Assembly: GCF_003858635.1 (NCBI RefSeq)
Contig: NZ_RQJO01000009.1
Location: forward strand, 682,001-746,000
Origin: Larkinella rosea
Lineage (GTDB): Bacteria > Bacteroidota > Bacteroidia > Cytophagales > Spirosomataceae
Length of the DNA stretch: 64,000 nt
Direction: 5' to 3'
Shown here: piece after piece, positions 1-8,515 of the stretch
Numbering within the stretch: position 1 is the first letter of the stretch
Layout of the letters: each line of letters starts with the position of its first letter
Made by a program: the position numbers and the translations under genes
Notes under the pieces: generated by a model
Told to the model about the DNA's origin: nothing
Seen by the model: only the letters and a program-made list of their open reading frames with translations
The model's database searches: none

Positions 1-790
1 CGTTTTGGGCGAACAGCGTGTTTTTCAGCGCCATCTGGCTTTCCTTGAATAGAGCCATGCCCACTTTTTTGTTATCCAGCATCGGACGACTTCCCGCATG
101 GAACAGGTCGGCCTGTTCCATCACGTTGACGTTGCTCTCGGAATACACCATAATGCCCGCCCAGTATCCTTTGGTTTGCCCGACACCGATGAAGCGGATT
201 TTTTTCTCGGCAGTTCCTTTGGCGATCAGGATGCCACCTTCGTCGTTGATGTCAAACCGGACATCCCGTTCAAACGCAATCACCACGCCCGGTTGAATGG
301 TCAGTTCGTGCTTGACGGCAATGCTTTTTGGCACGATGTAGTCGGGGAGATTCGGGTTAAGAATGCGGTCTTCCAGTACGGTTTTCACCGTAATATCACG
401 GTCGATGGTCAGCGGCTGGGCCGTCGACGCCAGCACCAGCACGTTGTCGAAACTCGTGGCCGCGCCGTTGGAAACCGTCAGTCGGAGTTCGTATTCCCCT
501 ACTTCATCGGGCGTAAACGTAGGTCGGGCGGTTTCGGACAGGGCTAGCGTAACGACGCTTTTCGCGGGCTTTCGCAGAATGGCCCACTGGTACGTGAGCG
601 GTTTTCCCGGGCCGTCTTTCGAAGCCGTACCGTCGAGCGTGACGGGCTGCCCTACCTGAACGGGTTGATCCGGCCCGGCGTTGGCCTGTAAGGGTTCGGT
701 CGGCCCGGGCTCCGTTGTTTTACAACCGGCTACCAGCAGCGTGGCCGCCAGAAAATAGATCATCAGTTTCCCGGGAAACGAAAACCGCAT
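1..790 (-). CDS. Lipoprotein with PKD domain and beta-helix-like region (3' end cut by window edge)
   Basis: The gene reads from about 790 leftwards and stays open to the window edge, so the C-terminus is missing. The N-terminus starting at 790 carries a lipoprotein signal peptide ending L-V-A-G-C (Cys at about residue 23); in-frame ATGs at 802 and 847 are possible but make the n-region longer. After a Pro/Thr/Glu linker comes a PKD-type module (NAGPDQPVQVGQPVTLDG, later FTPDEVGEYELRLTVSN). It is followed by a segment with the pattern of parallel beta-helix turns (IQPGVVIAF, IAKGTAEKKIRFIG). Such proteins are outer-membrane-anchored surface lipoproteins of unknown ligand. The function is not known; the domain calls are from visible motifs. 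Confidence 0.75.
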   Translation of the reverse strand, partial: MRFSFPGKLMIYFLAATLLVAGCKTTEPGPTEPLQANAGPDQPVQVGQPVTLDGTASKDGPGKPLTYQWAILRKPAKSVVTLALSETARPTFTPDEVGEYELRLTVSNGAATSFDNVLVLASTAQPLTIDRDITVKTVLEDRILNPNLPDYIVPKSIAVKHELTIQPGVVIAFERDVRFDINDEGGILIAKGTAEKKIRFIGVGQTKGYWAGIMVYSESNVNVMEQADLFHAGSRPMLDNKKVGMALFKESQMALKNTLFAQN

Positions 791-1129
791 TAACCGATGC
801 ATAAAAGAGAGACTGAACAAATTCGATGCTTGTTTAAAAGGATTCATTCGCGTGGTTGTTTACAGATTGTTTTGCAAAGGTCGGTCTGGATGGACAGCGG
901 TTGCCTACGCAAACCGGATTAGCACCTACCCGAAACGGATTTTGACGAATGGCGGTTTTTCAGTTCAGGCAGGCGGTTTACCAATTGACGCCCCTGTTCT
1001 TCCAATTGAGCCGGTTTCTCATTCTTCCAACCTGAACGAGCGCCTATTTTTGTTTTACAAGGCCGGATTTCTTCGGCAAAAGATTGGTTTCCGAAGGCCA
1101 ATCGCTTTTCCAAAAACAAGACTCAGGTT
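791..1129. other. Intergenic region between divergent genes
   Basis: This stretch of about 340 bases separates the reverse-strand PKD lipoprotein from the forward AraC gene. I see no convincing gene in it; the short open frames have no recognisable product. It contains one candidate -7 promoter box (listed separately). Confidence 0.5.
1045..1052 (+). promoter_or_regulatory. Candidate Bacteroidota -7 box (TATTTTTG) for the AraC gene
   Basis: TATTTTTG matches TAnnTTTG exactly and lies about 78 bases upstream of the ATG at 1130. No clear TTG -33 element is visible at 19-23 bases upstream, so support is moderate to weak. Confidence 0.3.
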
Positions 1130-2146
1130 ATGGCGACGATGGTGTTAAATGCGACGGATTTGTTTGATTTTGAAGTAATTGAAAGTTTGAACAAACCGAG
1201 TCCTTTCCCGCTGGCGGGGGCATCCATAAAGAGCGCCGATGCCTTGTACCACCCCAAAGCCGGATCGATTCAGCTGAAACACGCCGGTTTTCCGCACCTG
1301 CAACTGATCGATATGCGGTGGGATATTGCCAGCGACATCGAACTGCACGATACCGTGCCTTCCAACAGCATTTCCATCAATTTCATGCTCGAAGGAACGA
1401 TCGATTCCCGGTTTCGGGGCTTGAGCCACGACCTGAATATGCGCGCCGGAACGCACAACCTGATTCATACGCCCGAGTCGGGGCACACCAACCAGATGAA
1501 GGGCGGGCAGTCGATGGCGTCGTTGCTGATTGGGCTGGATCGGGATTTTTTCGCGGCTGCCATCGGGTCGGATGATGCGTGGAGTGAACAGATTCTGACG
1601 GAGTTACACCACGACCGTCCGTTTTCCGGGGTGCGGGGCGTGCAGACCATCACGCCCCAGATGCGGCACCTGATCGACGATATTCGCAGCAACAAAGCCA
1701 CGGGGCCGATGCGCAATCTGCTGATTCAGTCGCGGGTGCTGGAACTGGTGGCGCTGGAAATCGACCAGTTCCGAAAACCGGTGGCCGGGTCCGAAACCGT
1801 TCCTCCGCACGAAGCCGAAAAACTGCACCAGTTGAAAGCCTATCTGGAAGCTACTTTTCTGGAAGAACACACGCTGGCGCAGCTCAGCCGGTATTGCCTG
1901 CTGAATGAATTCAAGGTGAAAAAAGGTTTTAAGGAACTCTTCGATACCACGGTTTTCAATTACCTCCGGAAACTGCGGATGGAATATGCCGGTAAGCTGC
2001 TTCGCCACTGTTCGTATACCGTGGACGAGGTGGCTGCTATGCTGGGCTACGAGCATTCCCAGCATTTTTCGATTGCCTACAAAAAATACACGGGCCTGAC
2101 GCCCACGCATTACCAGCAGGGCAAGAAAAGTGTCGTGATGGCGTAG
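1130..2146 (+). CDS. AraC-family transcriptional regulator
   Basis: A 338-residue regulator. The C-terminal ~100 residues form the double helix-turn-helix of the AraC/XylS family (LAQLSRYCLLNEFKVKKGFK, then VDEVAAMLGYEHSQHFSIAY and the closing KYTGLTPTHYQ). The N-terminal ~220 residues are a ligand-sensing region that I do not recognise in detail; the overall form resembles PchR-type regulators of iron uptake, but no siderophore gene is adjacent. A second ATG at 1139 is also possible. The gene lies 51 bases upstream of the PLP enzyme on the same strand and is the obvious candidate to control it, perhaps through the palindrome at 2157-2194. That link is inference. Confidence 0.9.
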   Translation: MATMVLNATDLFDFEVIESLNKPSPFPLAGASIKSADALYHPKAGSIQLKHAGFPHLQLIDMRWDIASDIELHDTVPSNSISINFMLEGTIDSRFRGLSHDLNMRAGTHNLIHTPESGHTNQMKGGQSMASLLIGLDRDFFAAAIGSDDAWSEQILTELHHDRPFSGVRGVQTITPQMRHLIDDIRSNKATGPMRNLLIQSRVLELVALEIDQFRKPVAGSETVPPHEAEKLHQLKAYLEATFLEEHTLAQLSRYCLLNEFKVKKGFKELFDTTVFNYLRKLRMEYAGKLLRHCSYTVDEVAAMLGYEHSQHFSIAYKKYTGLTPTHYQQGKKSVVMA

Positions 2147-2156
2147 GAATTTAGGG

Positions 2157-2194
2157 CGTATCTCCAGTAAATTAGGGCCTTTACCAGAGATACG
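2157..2194 (+). promoter_or_regulatory. 15-bp inverted repeat directly upstream of the PLP-enzyme start
   Basis: Arms CGTATCTCCAGTAAA (2157-2171) and TTTACCAGAGATACG (2180-2194) are complementary at 13 of 15 positions around an 8-base loop. The structure ends 3 bases before the ATG at 2198. It could be an operator for the upstream AraC protein or an RNA hairpin that controls translation; the sequence alone does not decide. Confidence 0.5.
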
Positions 2195-2197
2195 ATC

Positions 2198-3478
2198 ATG
2201 AACCGCAGGGAGATTCTAAAAGGATTGACGGTTTTACCCCTGGCCGGAGCCGCCCCGCAGGCGGTTTTGGCGACTGCCGCCAATGCCCCAGCCAAACACC
2301 GGGATATTTTTCAGGAACTGGGCATCCGGACATTTATCAATGCCGCCGGAACGCTGACCTACATGTCGGGCTGCATTATGCGCGAGGAGGTTGTCGAGAT
2401 CATCGACCGGACGTCCGGGCATTTCGCCATGATCGACGAGGTACAGGACAAAGTGGGCGAACGCATTGCGCAACGGGTTCATTCCGAAGCGGCTATGGTA
2501 ACCTCCGGCGCTTTTTCGGCCATGACGCTGGGGCTGGCGGGCGTGCTGACCGGTTTGGACGTCCGGAAGGTGGAGCAACTGCCGCACCTGGAAGGTACCG
2601 GGATGAAGTCGGAAGTGATCTGCCAGAAAACCCACAACGAACGCTACAACCACGCGTTTCTGAACACCGGCTGCCGGATTGTAGAGGTGGAAACGGTCGA
2701 CGATGTCGAAAAAGCGATCAGCGAAAAAACCGCCCTGCTCCACTTCCTGAACATTGTTTCCAATCAGGGCCAGATCAAGCACGAAGAATGGGTGGCGCTG
2801 GGTAAAAAACACAACATCCCGACTTCCATCGATATTGCCGCCGACGTGCCGCCGGTTTCCAACCTCTGGAAATTCAACGAGATGGGCTTCGATCTGGTGT
2901 TTATTTCCGGCGGAAAAGCCATTCGCGGCCCGCAGAGCGCCGGTATTCTGATGGGTAAAAAAGACCTGATTGCGGCCGCCCGACTGAATTCACCGCCAAG
3001 AGGTTTTACTGTGGCACGGGGGCATAAAGTCAATAAGGAAGAAATCCTCGGCATGTACGTCGCGCTGGAAAAATACCTGGCGAACGACCACGACAAGGAA
3101 TGGAAAGAGTGGGAAAACCGCATTGCCTACATGCAGAACGCGGTGAGTGGCTTGAAGGGGATTACCACTAAAATTACGATTCCCGAACTGGGCAATGTGA
3201 CCCCGGTTTTGACCATCAGCTGGGACGATGCGGTGGTAAAACTGACGGGCCGGGAATTGCGCGACCGGTTACGAAATGGACTTCCGTCGATCGAAGCCGG
3301 TTTTGCCGGCTTGCCGCTGTACCACTATCAGGCGGGTTCGGATTCAGTCGATCCGGCGGTGGCCGAAACGCTCAAAGGCGAAAATCTGGTGCGGATAACG
3401 GCCTGGATGTTGCAGCCGGGCGAAGAAAAAATCGTCGCCCGGCGAGTCAGGGAAGAGCTTTTAACAGCCTCAGTATAA
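2198..3478 (+). CDS. Exported SelA-like PLP-dependent enzyme (aminotransferase class V fold)
   Basis: 426 residues. The N-terminus has an Arg-Arg pair followed by a hydrophobic stretch (MNRREILKGLTVLPLAGAAP) and an AVLA cleavage-like site, so it is probably exported, perhaps by Tat, which would allow folding with PLP in the cytoplasm. The body resembles the SelA / D-glucosaminate-6-phosphate ammonia-lyase group: an early N-A-A-G-T-L-T motif (FINAAGTLTYMSG) and the likely PLP-lysine segment FISGGKAIRGPQSAGILMG. The substrate is unknown; these proteins are often named L-seryl-tRNA selenium transferase-like, but a selenium role is unlikely for an exported protein. The next gene lies on the opposite strand. 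Confidence 0.85.
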   Translation: MNRREILKGLTVLPLAGAAPQAVLATAANAPAKHRDIFQELGIRTFINAAGTLTYMSGCIMREEVVEIIDRTSGHFAMIDEVQDKVGERIAQRVHSEAAMVTSGAFSAMTLGLAGVLTGLDVRKVEQLPHLEGTGMKSEVICQKTHNERYNHAFLNTGCRIVEVETVDDVEKAISEKTALLHFLNIVSNQGQIKHEEWVALGKKHNIPTSIDIAADVPPVSNLWKFNEMGFDLVFISGGKAIRGPQSAGILMGKKDLIAAARLNSPPRGFTVARGHKVNKEEILGMYVALEKYLANDHDKEWKEWENRIAYMQNAVSGLKGITTKITIPELGNVTPVLTISWDDAVVKLTGRELRDRLRNGLPSIEAGFAGLPLYHYQAGSDSVDPAVAETLKGENLVRITAWMLQPGEEKIVARRVREELLTASV

Positions 3479-3488
3479 AGTATATCGC

Positions 3489-4574
3489 TCAAACCACCAT
3501 CGAATGGTCGTCTTTGGGCATAAACCGGACGGTGTAGGTGTTTTGATTCATCGGAAAATCCTGGATGAACTGCTGGACGGTTGGGATATCGTTCGAGATC
3601 ACCAATTCGATGGGCCGTTGCTGCACGGTTGCCGCCGTAACGATCCATTTTAGGACGTCATAATCCGGATTGCCGTATTTTCCATTGGCCGAAATGACGT
3701 ATTGTTTGGCCCGTACTTTCCGGAAAAAATCCAGGGTTACATTGCGGTCGCTGCCGTGGTGCGGCACTTTCAGCACATCGACGTCGATGGAACCGTCGGG
3801 TTGCAGCAATTTGGCTTGTTTCAATCCCTGCAACAGATGGTCCCCGCGCGCGTCGCCCGTCAGCAGAATCCGGACGCCGTTCGATTCGGCCAGCAGGCAG
3901 ATGCTGCTCAGATTCGGAATGCTCTCGTCGGCCATCGCAAAGCTCTCAAGATCGGAGGACGCAAGGGCGTCATCCTGTTTATCGAGCCATTTTTGCCATT
4001 CTTTTTGCAACTCTTTCAGATTTTGGGTCGTGGGGCCCACCACCGTGAAGGTAATTCCGCCGATCTTAACTTTTTGCGGTTTGGCCGCGGCTTTGATCAG
4101 GCCGTCGGGAATACCGGGATTGATCGGAATGTGCAGTTGCTGGGCCCGTGTCCGCAATTTGTTGCCCTGGTTGATCGACTGAATGGTCACCTCTTCGGTG
4201 TTTGCCATCTGAACGCCCTGCATACCCGCCTGATGAAAAACCTCGCTAACGCGGGTAGCAATGGCATTATTCTGACCAATGGCTTTGTCGAAGCTGTTCA
4301 GCCAGAGTTGGGCGACCTGAATCTGCGGACGTACCAGCAGTTCCGAAAACAGATCCAGCAGCCCGACAATGTGGTCGCCGTCGACGTGACTCAACACCAC
4401 CAGATCGAGTTGGCCACCCTTTTGGCGGATGGCGTCCAGTTCCGCGCTGAGGTGATGGTCGTACGTTCCTTCCGGCCCGCCGTCGACCAGAATATACCGA
4501 ATGGTGCCGTCGGTATCCGGCGTCTCCAGAATCAGACAATCGCCGAATTCGGCCTGTATCATGCGAAAAACCAT
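3489..4574 (-). CDS. Metallo-beta-lactamase-fold hydrolase (ComEC-like)
   Basis: 361 residues, no signal peptide, so probably cytoplasmic. It has an early LVDGGPEG strand and the metal motif S-H-V-D-G-D-H (His63, Asp65, Asp67, His68), the form found in ComEC/Rec2-type MBL domains rather than HxHxDH. ILLTGDARGDHLL and VLKVPHHGSDRN supply further typical metal and active-site segments. Family members cleave phosphodiester or similar bonds; the substrate here is unknown. It lies 130 bases downstream of the subtilase on the same strand, so the two probably form a unit. The 3' end is only 10 bases from that of the convergent PLP-enzyme gene. An alternative start is the ATG at 4562. Confidence 0.85.
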   Translation of the reverse strand: MVFRMIQAEFGDCLILETPDTDGTIRYILVDGGPEGTYDHHLSAELDAIRQKGGQLDLVVLSHVDGDHIVGLLDLFSELLVRPQIQVAQLWLNSFDKAIGQNNAIATRVSEVFHQAGMQGVQMANTEEVTIQSINQGNKLRTRAQQLHIPINPGIPDGLIKAAAKPQKVKIGGITFTVVGPTTQNLKELQKEWQKWLDKQDDALASSDLESFAMADESIPNLSSICLLAESNGVRILLTGDARGDHLLQGLKQAKLLQPDGSIDVDVLKVPHHGSDRNVTLDFFRKVRAKQYVISANGKYGNPDYDVLKWIVTAATVQQRPIELVISNDIPTVQQFIQDFPMNQNTYTVRFMPKDDHSMVV

Positions 4575-4611
4575 CTTGCTAACTAGTTAATGGAAGAGAA
4601 GAAAGAGATTG

Positions 4612-4690
4612 GACAAGAGAAAAAAGAAAAGGAGTTTGCGATTATTTGTTTGGAAGTCGGCGATTAGTCTTTTCTCTTTCATCTCTTGTC
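4612..4690. repeat. Imperfect ~20-bp inverted repeat between subtilase and MBL genes
   Basis: Purine-rich arm at 4612-4632 (begins GACAAGAGAAAAAAG) pairs with 4669-4690 (ends CATCTCTTGTC) with a few mismatches around a ~36-base loop. It sits exactly in the gap between two co-directional genes. It belongs to the class of long intergenic hairpins seen throughout the window. Confidence 0.6.
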
Positions 4691-4704
4691 TGACTGTCTA
4701 GTAG

Positions 4705-6963
4705 TTAAATTCGACCAAAATTCTGAATGGCAGGCGCCGTTACGACCAGGGCGAAATCCTGAAAATTGCCCTTGAAAAAATTATACGCACTTACCTGAAC
4801 GATGTATTGACCGGGCTGGGCATTGTCCAGCCGAATGATCTCAACGTTATTTTTCCGGTCCGGGGTTTTCAGCAACTGATTGGCCACGGCGTCCTGATTT
4901 CCGGCAAATTTGGTGGGTGGTCCGGCGGCCGGGCGGTATTCCATCACCAGGTTCAGGTCGTTCTGGAGTGCGCGGCCGGGCGCATCGGTGTAGACCAGAC
5001 AGAGACGAAGCCAGCTGAGAGCTGGGAGTTTGAAGGCAAACTGAAACCGCTGACCGGTTCGGACAAACTGCATCTGAGCGTCTTTTTTCCAGGAATCGAT
5101 AAAGGCCAGATCAAAGGTTTGGGCCGCGTTGGGAATCGTCATGCTCATGTCCAGGCCGCCAAAACCCTGGTGAAAATTCGGCAGACCGGCGTGTTCGGCA
5201 ATGGCGCTTCGCCCCGTCAGCATGTTGGTGCCGTTTACGAGCGTGGCCCGCAGCAGGGCGGCACTGGGTTCGGCATGCTGCCGGTCTTCGACGTAATACT
5301 GCCGAACCAGCGCGGCACAACCCGACACCAGCGGAGTTGCCATGCTGGTGCCGCCGTTGTAGGCGTATTCCGGACGCGTATCCGGACCCCAGAAGTTGCG
5401 AAGCGGTGCCAGTTTCGATCTGGTGGAAAGAATATCGGTTCCGGGCGCTACCAGATCGGGTTTGATCCGCTCGTCGTCGCAGGGGCCGCGGCTGCTGAAT
5501 TCGGCCATGCTGGTGACATCCCCCGAAACCGTCTCGACCGCGCTGGGCTGAAGCGGAAACGAACCGCCCCAGACGCTCCCGTAGGTTAGGGCCGCATAGC
5601 CGCCCGTGGTGCGGTTAGTGCGACTGGCGCCCACCGTCAGGGCGTTTTTGGCCGTGGCTGGCGACCCCACCGAAAGCCAGTCGGCAAAACCGGGTTGCAC
5701 CCGCTGGTTCGATTTGGCCGCGTTGCCGTCGTTCCCGGCCGCAATCACGATCAACATATCCCGGCGCTGGTCGACATATTCGTCTACTTCGTTGGAATTG
5801 AACGTGTAACGAGCTTCCGTGTTGGCCCCCCAACTGTTGTTGTGAATCCGCGCACCATTCACATAAGCTTCTTCAAACAGATCGAAGAGATTGAGCGGTA
5901 AACCGCCCAACTCGCCCCGCGCATCCAGCAGCGACTGAAAGAATAAGGAGGCTTCAGGAGCGGTGCCCTTTACATTTCCGCCCGAAGCCGAACCGTCGCC
6001 CGCAACCGAGCCCGCGACGTGCGTGCCGTGTCCATTCGGGTCCGAATGGTCGCCGGCTCGCCCGAGGGCCACCGCTCCGATCAGGCGGTTGGTGAGATCG
6101 GGATGCGAGTCATCGATACCGGTATCGGCCACGCCCACGATCTGTCCTTTCCCGGTTTGGGTAATATTGGTCGTTGTCAAACCCGGCGGAACGGCTGGGT
6201 TATCGATCCGCAGTAATTGCCGGGCAATGTCGTTGAACAAACCGGGTGGGATAAACTCCTCCAGTTCAGCCACTTCCGGCATCATCGTGAGGTCGTCAAG
6301 GAGTGGGTCGCCTTCCAGTGCCTGAATCCGGATTTTTCGGCCTTCCGCCCGTGCCACCAGCGCATTCCGGCCCCGAAGTGCCTCGGTCACGGTCGAGAGA
6401 TCTTCCGCCAGGTGCAGCCGAATGTCGTAGGTTTTGATACTGCTCAGTTGCGGAACGACACCGCCAATTCCGCGGGTAGCGGTTTTTCGGTTGACGGCGG
6501 GTGTCGTGAAAAGCGTTACATCACTGACAAATGATTCGTTGCGTAAGTCCTGTACCTGGGCGATCGAGAGTTGGGCTGTGAAGGAATTGGGAGGAATAAA
6601 CTCCAGCGGTTTTACGTTCAACGCGCCCAGCCGCGCCCGCTGGGATTCCAGCAACGGGCTGGTTAGAAACACTTTATAAAAGTCGATCTCCCGTGGAATA
6701 CTAAAATCATCGTTGAACTCAATGCCCCGGCTGGCGGTAGTCCCCATCGAAAAACGACCGGATCGACTGGCCGTCCGTTCGGGGGATTCGGGTGCCGGTA
6801 GTTCCTCGACCAGCAGACCCTGTTCAAGCAACGGACCGATGTGCGTTTCATCAATCGTTCCGACGATATAACTTTCCGTTTCCTCCGGTTCGGAGAGTAC
6901 TTTCCGGGCAAGATCCCGCTCGTACGCATGCATGAAATGAGCAATAACCCGCATGGTTGCCAT
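4705..6963 (-). CDS. S8 subtilisin-like serine peptidase, apparently cytoplasmic
   Basis: 752 residues. The catalytic triad is complete: Asp280 (GVADTGIDDSHPDL), His312 (NGHGTHVAG) and Ser540 (NGGTSMATP), with the oxyanion Asn at about 411 (AAGNDGN). About 260 residues precede the catalytic domain, in the position of an inhibitory propeptide region. After it, roughly residues 600-750 form a beta-sandwich like the prepeptidase/P-like domains of other S8 enzymes. There is no signal peptide: the N-terminus (MATMRVIAHFMHAYERDLAR) is charged and not hydrophobic. With the downstream MBL hydrolase this looks like a two-gene cassette of cytoplasmic effectors, but no sensor or NTPase gene is adjacent, so a conflict-system role is speculation. 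Confidence 0.9.
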   Translation of the reverse strand: MATMRVIAHFMHAYERDLARKVLSEPEETESYIVGTIDETHIGPLLEQGLLVEELPAPESPERTASRSGRFSMGTTASRGIEFNDDFSIPREIDFYKVFLTSPLLESQRARLGALNVKPLEFIPPNSFTAQLSIAQVQDLRNESFVSDVTLFTTPAVNRKTATRGIGGVVPQLSSIKTYDIRLHLAEDLSTVTEALRGRNALVARAEGRKIRIQALEGDPLLDDLTMMPEVAELEEFIPPGLFNDIARQLLRIDNPAVPPGLTTTNITQTGKGQIVGVADTGIDDSHPDLTNRLIGAVALGRAGDHSDPNGHGTHVAGSVAGDGSASGGNVKGTAPEASLFFQSLLDARGELGGLPLNLFDLFEEAYVNGARIHNNSWGANTEARYTFNSNEVDEYVDQRRDMLIVIAAGNDGNAAKSNQRVQPGFADWLSVGSPATAKNALTVGASRTNRTTGGYAALTYGSVWGGSFPLQPSAVETVSGDVTSMAEFSSRGPCDDERIKPDLVAPGTDILSTRSKLAPLRNFWGPDTRPEYAYNGGTSMATPLVSGCAALVRQYYVEDRQHAEPSAALLRATLVNGTNMLTGRSAIAEHAGLPNFHQGFGGLDMSMTIPNAAQTFDLAFIDSWKKDAQMQFVRTGQRFQFAFKLPALSWLRLCLVYTDAPGRALQNDLNLVMEYRPAAGPPTKFAGNQDAVANQLLKTPDRKNNVEIIRLDNAQPGQYIVQVSAYNFFKGNFQDFALVVTAPAIQNFGRI

Positions 6964-7388
6964 GACGATCGATCGAAAAAAATAAGTGGTGAACAGACCC
7001 GATTGTTGCTGATGAACAGGCGCGCGCCCGCCGAAAATACCGGACAGGAACGAGTGCTAAGGTATCGATCTATTGGCCAGAAGCAACCAGCTGGAAGTAG
7101 GTTTTTAGGGAACGGTAAACCGATTGCGGTCGGGCTTTTTTAGAAAGGTAATTCGCTCATAATGAGTTTGGAATGGATGCGATGCCATTCGCGTATTCGC
7201 AATTGAAAATTAAAATCGATACTTTGGAAAAAAACAGTCATTTGAAGTTGCAATGCGGTTTTTACGTTTAAATGCCGGATGAGTTACACCGGGTAAAACC
7301 GCTGTTCGAATGAGAAAGGACGTCATTTACTAAATCCGGTTGGCGCACAATCCCCGGACAAAATAAGTCTGTTACAGACGGAATTGAA
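6964..7388. other. Intergenic region between divergent subtilase and oxidase genes
   Basis: About 425 bases without a recognisable gene; presumably both promoters lie here. A near -7 box (GGTATTTTCG on the reverse strand, around 7040) is only a partial match. A short perfect palindrome GTCTG-TTA-CAGAC at 7367-7379 ends 9 bases before the oxidase ATG and may be an operator or a leader hairpin. Confidence 0.4.
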
Positions 7389-8438
7389 ATGAATACATGG
7401 AACGAAACGCCCACCGATTTAACCGAATTTCTGAACCTCGCCGATTTCGAAGAAAAAGCGGTTGAGCGAATGTCAAAAATGGCGTACGAATACGTGGCCA
7501 GCGGGGCGGCTGATGAGCTGACCATCCAATGGAACCGGCAGGCTTTCGACGCGATCAAACTCAATCCGACGGTGCTCAACGGCGTCGGTCAACCCGATAC
7601 CCGTATTTCGCTTTTGGGTCACGAATTGCCGCATCCGATTCTGATTGCTCCCACGGCGTATCATCAAATCATGCACCCCGAGGGCGAACTGGCCACGGCC
7701 CGCGGTGCCGGAGCTGCTTCAGCGGTATACGTGGTAAGTTCGTTTACAACCACACCATTGGCCGAAATTGCGCAGACAGCAACGCAGCCGCTCTGGTTCC
7801 AGTTGTACGTCCGCGACGACCGGGAATACACCCGAAATCTGATTCAGGAAGCCGAAGCGCGGGGCTGTCGCGCCATCTGCATTACCGTCGATACGGCGGT
7901 GCCGGGCGTGCGAAACCGGCAGGAGAAAGGCGGGTTTAACCTACCGGATCACGTCATTACGCACCACATGCCGGGGCCGCTGAACGAGAAAAAACCGCTG
8001 ACCTGGAAGGATATCGAGTGGATTAACTCGTTTGCCAAAACGCCGGTTTTGCTGAAAGGTATCCTGAATGCGGAAGATGCCGAAAAGGCCGTTCAGGCCG
8101 GAGCGTCCGGAATCATTGTCTCCAACCACGGCGGCCGAAATCTGGACACGGTTCCGGCCACGATCGACGCGCTGCCACGCGTTGCCGACCGGGTGAACGG
8201 GCGCATACCGGTTTTGATGGATGGCGGCATCCGGCGCGGAACGGATGTCCTGAAAGCCATTGCGCTGGGTGCGCGGGCGGTTTTGGTGGGCAAACCGGTT
8301 TGCTTCGGACTGGCGTGTGGCGGGGCCGCCGGTGTAACGAAAGTCATTGAACTCCTGAAAACCGAACTGGAAATTGCCATGATTTTAACGGGAAGAGCGA
8401 CGATTCCGCAGATCGATCGGTCGGTTATCTGGAAATGA
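7389..8438 (+). CDS. FMN-dependent alpha-hydroxy-acid oxidizing protein
   Basis: 349 residues, close to the usual length of the lactate oxidase / glycolate oxidase family. It has the N-terminal YEYVASGAADE segment (active-site Tyr region), the mid-barrel strand ICITVDTAVPGVRNRQ, the catalytic His247 in SNHGGRNLD, and the FMN phosphate-binding end DGGIRRGTDVLKAIALGA. The enzyme oxidises a 2-hydroxy acid such as lactate or glycolate to the 2-oxo acid in the cytoplasm. The exact substrate cannot be read from the sequence. It stands first in a forward run with the lactonase-like and esterase genes, but the gaps (about 77 and 17 bases) leave an operon possible rather than certain. Confidence 0.9.
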   Translation: MNTWNETPTDLTEFLNLADFEEKAVERMSKMAYEYVASGAADELTIQWNRQAFDAIKLNPTVLNGVGQPDTRISLLGHELPHPILIAPTAYHQIMHPEGELATARGAGAASAVYVVSSFTTTPLAEIAQTATQPLWFQLYVRDDREYTRNLIQEAEARGCRAICITVDTAVPGVRNRQEKGGFNLPDHVITHHMPGPLNEKKPLTWKDIEWINSFAKTPVLLKGILNAEDAEKAVQAGASGIIVSNHGGRNLDTVPATIDALPRVADRVNGRIPVLMDGGIRRGTDVLKAIALGARAVLVGKPVCFGLACGGAAGVTKVIELLKTELEIAMILTGRATIPQIDRSVIWK

Positions 8439-8515
8439 GGTCGATTGTACCGTAAAATCCCGGAGAAAATAGGGCTGGCGACGGTATAGACGGCTCCCCA
8501 ATCCCTTTGGAATGT

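Noticed and set aside
18-659. Several forward open frames at the left edge
   Set aside because: They lie opposite the PKD lipoprotein, which has a signal peptide and domain motifs on the reverse strand and stays open to the edge.
2198-3478. Calling the PLP enzyme selA (selenocysteine synthase)
   Set aside because: It has an export signal and no linked selB, selD or tRNA-Sec; only the fold is shared.
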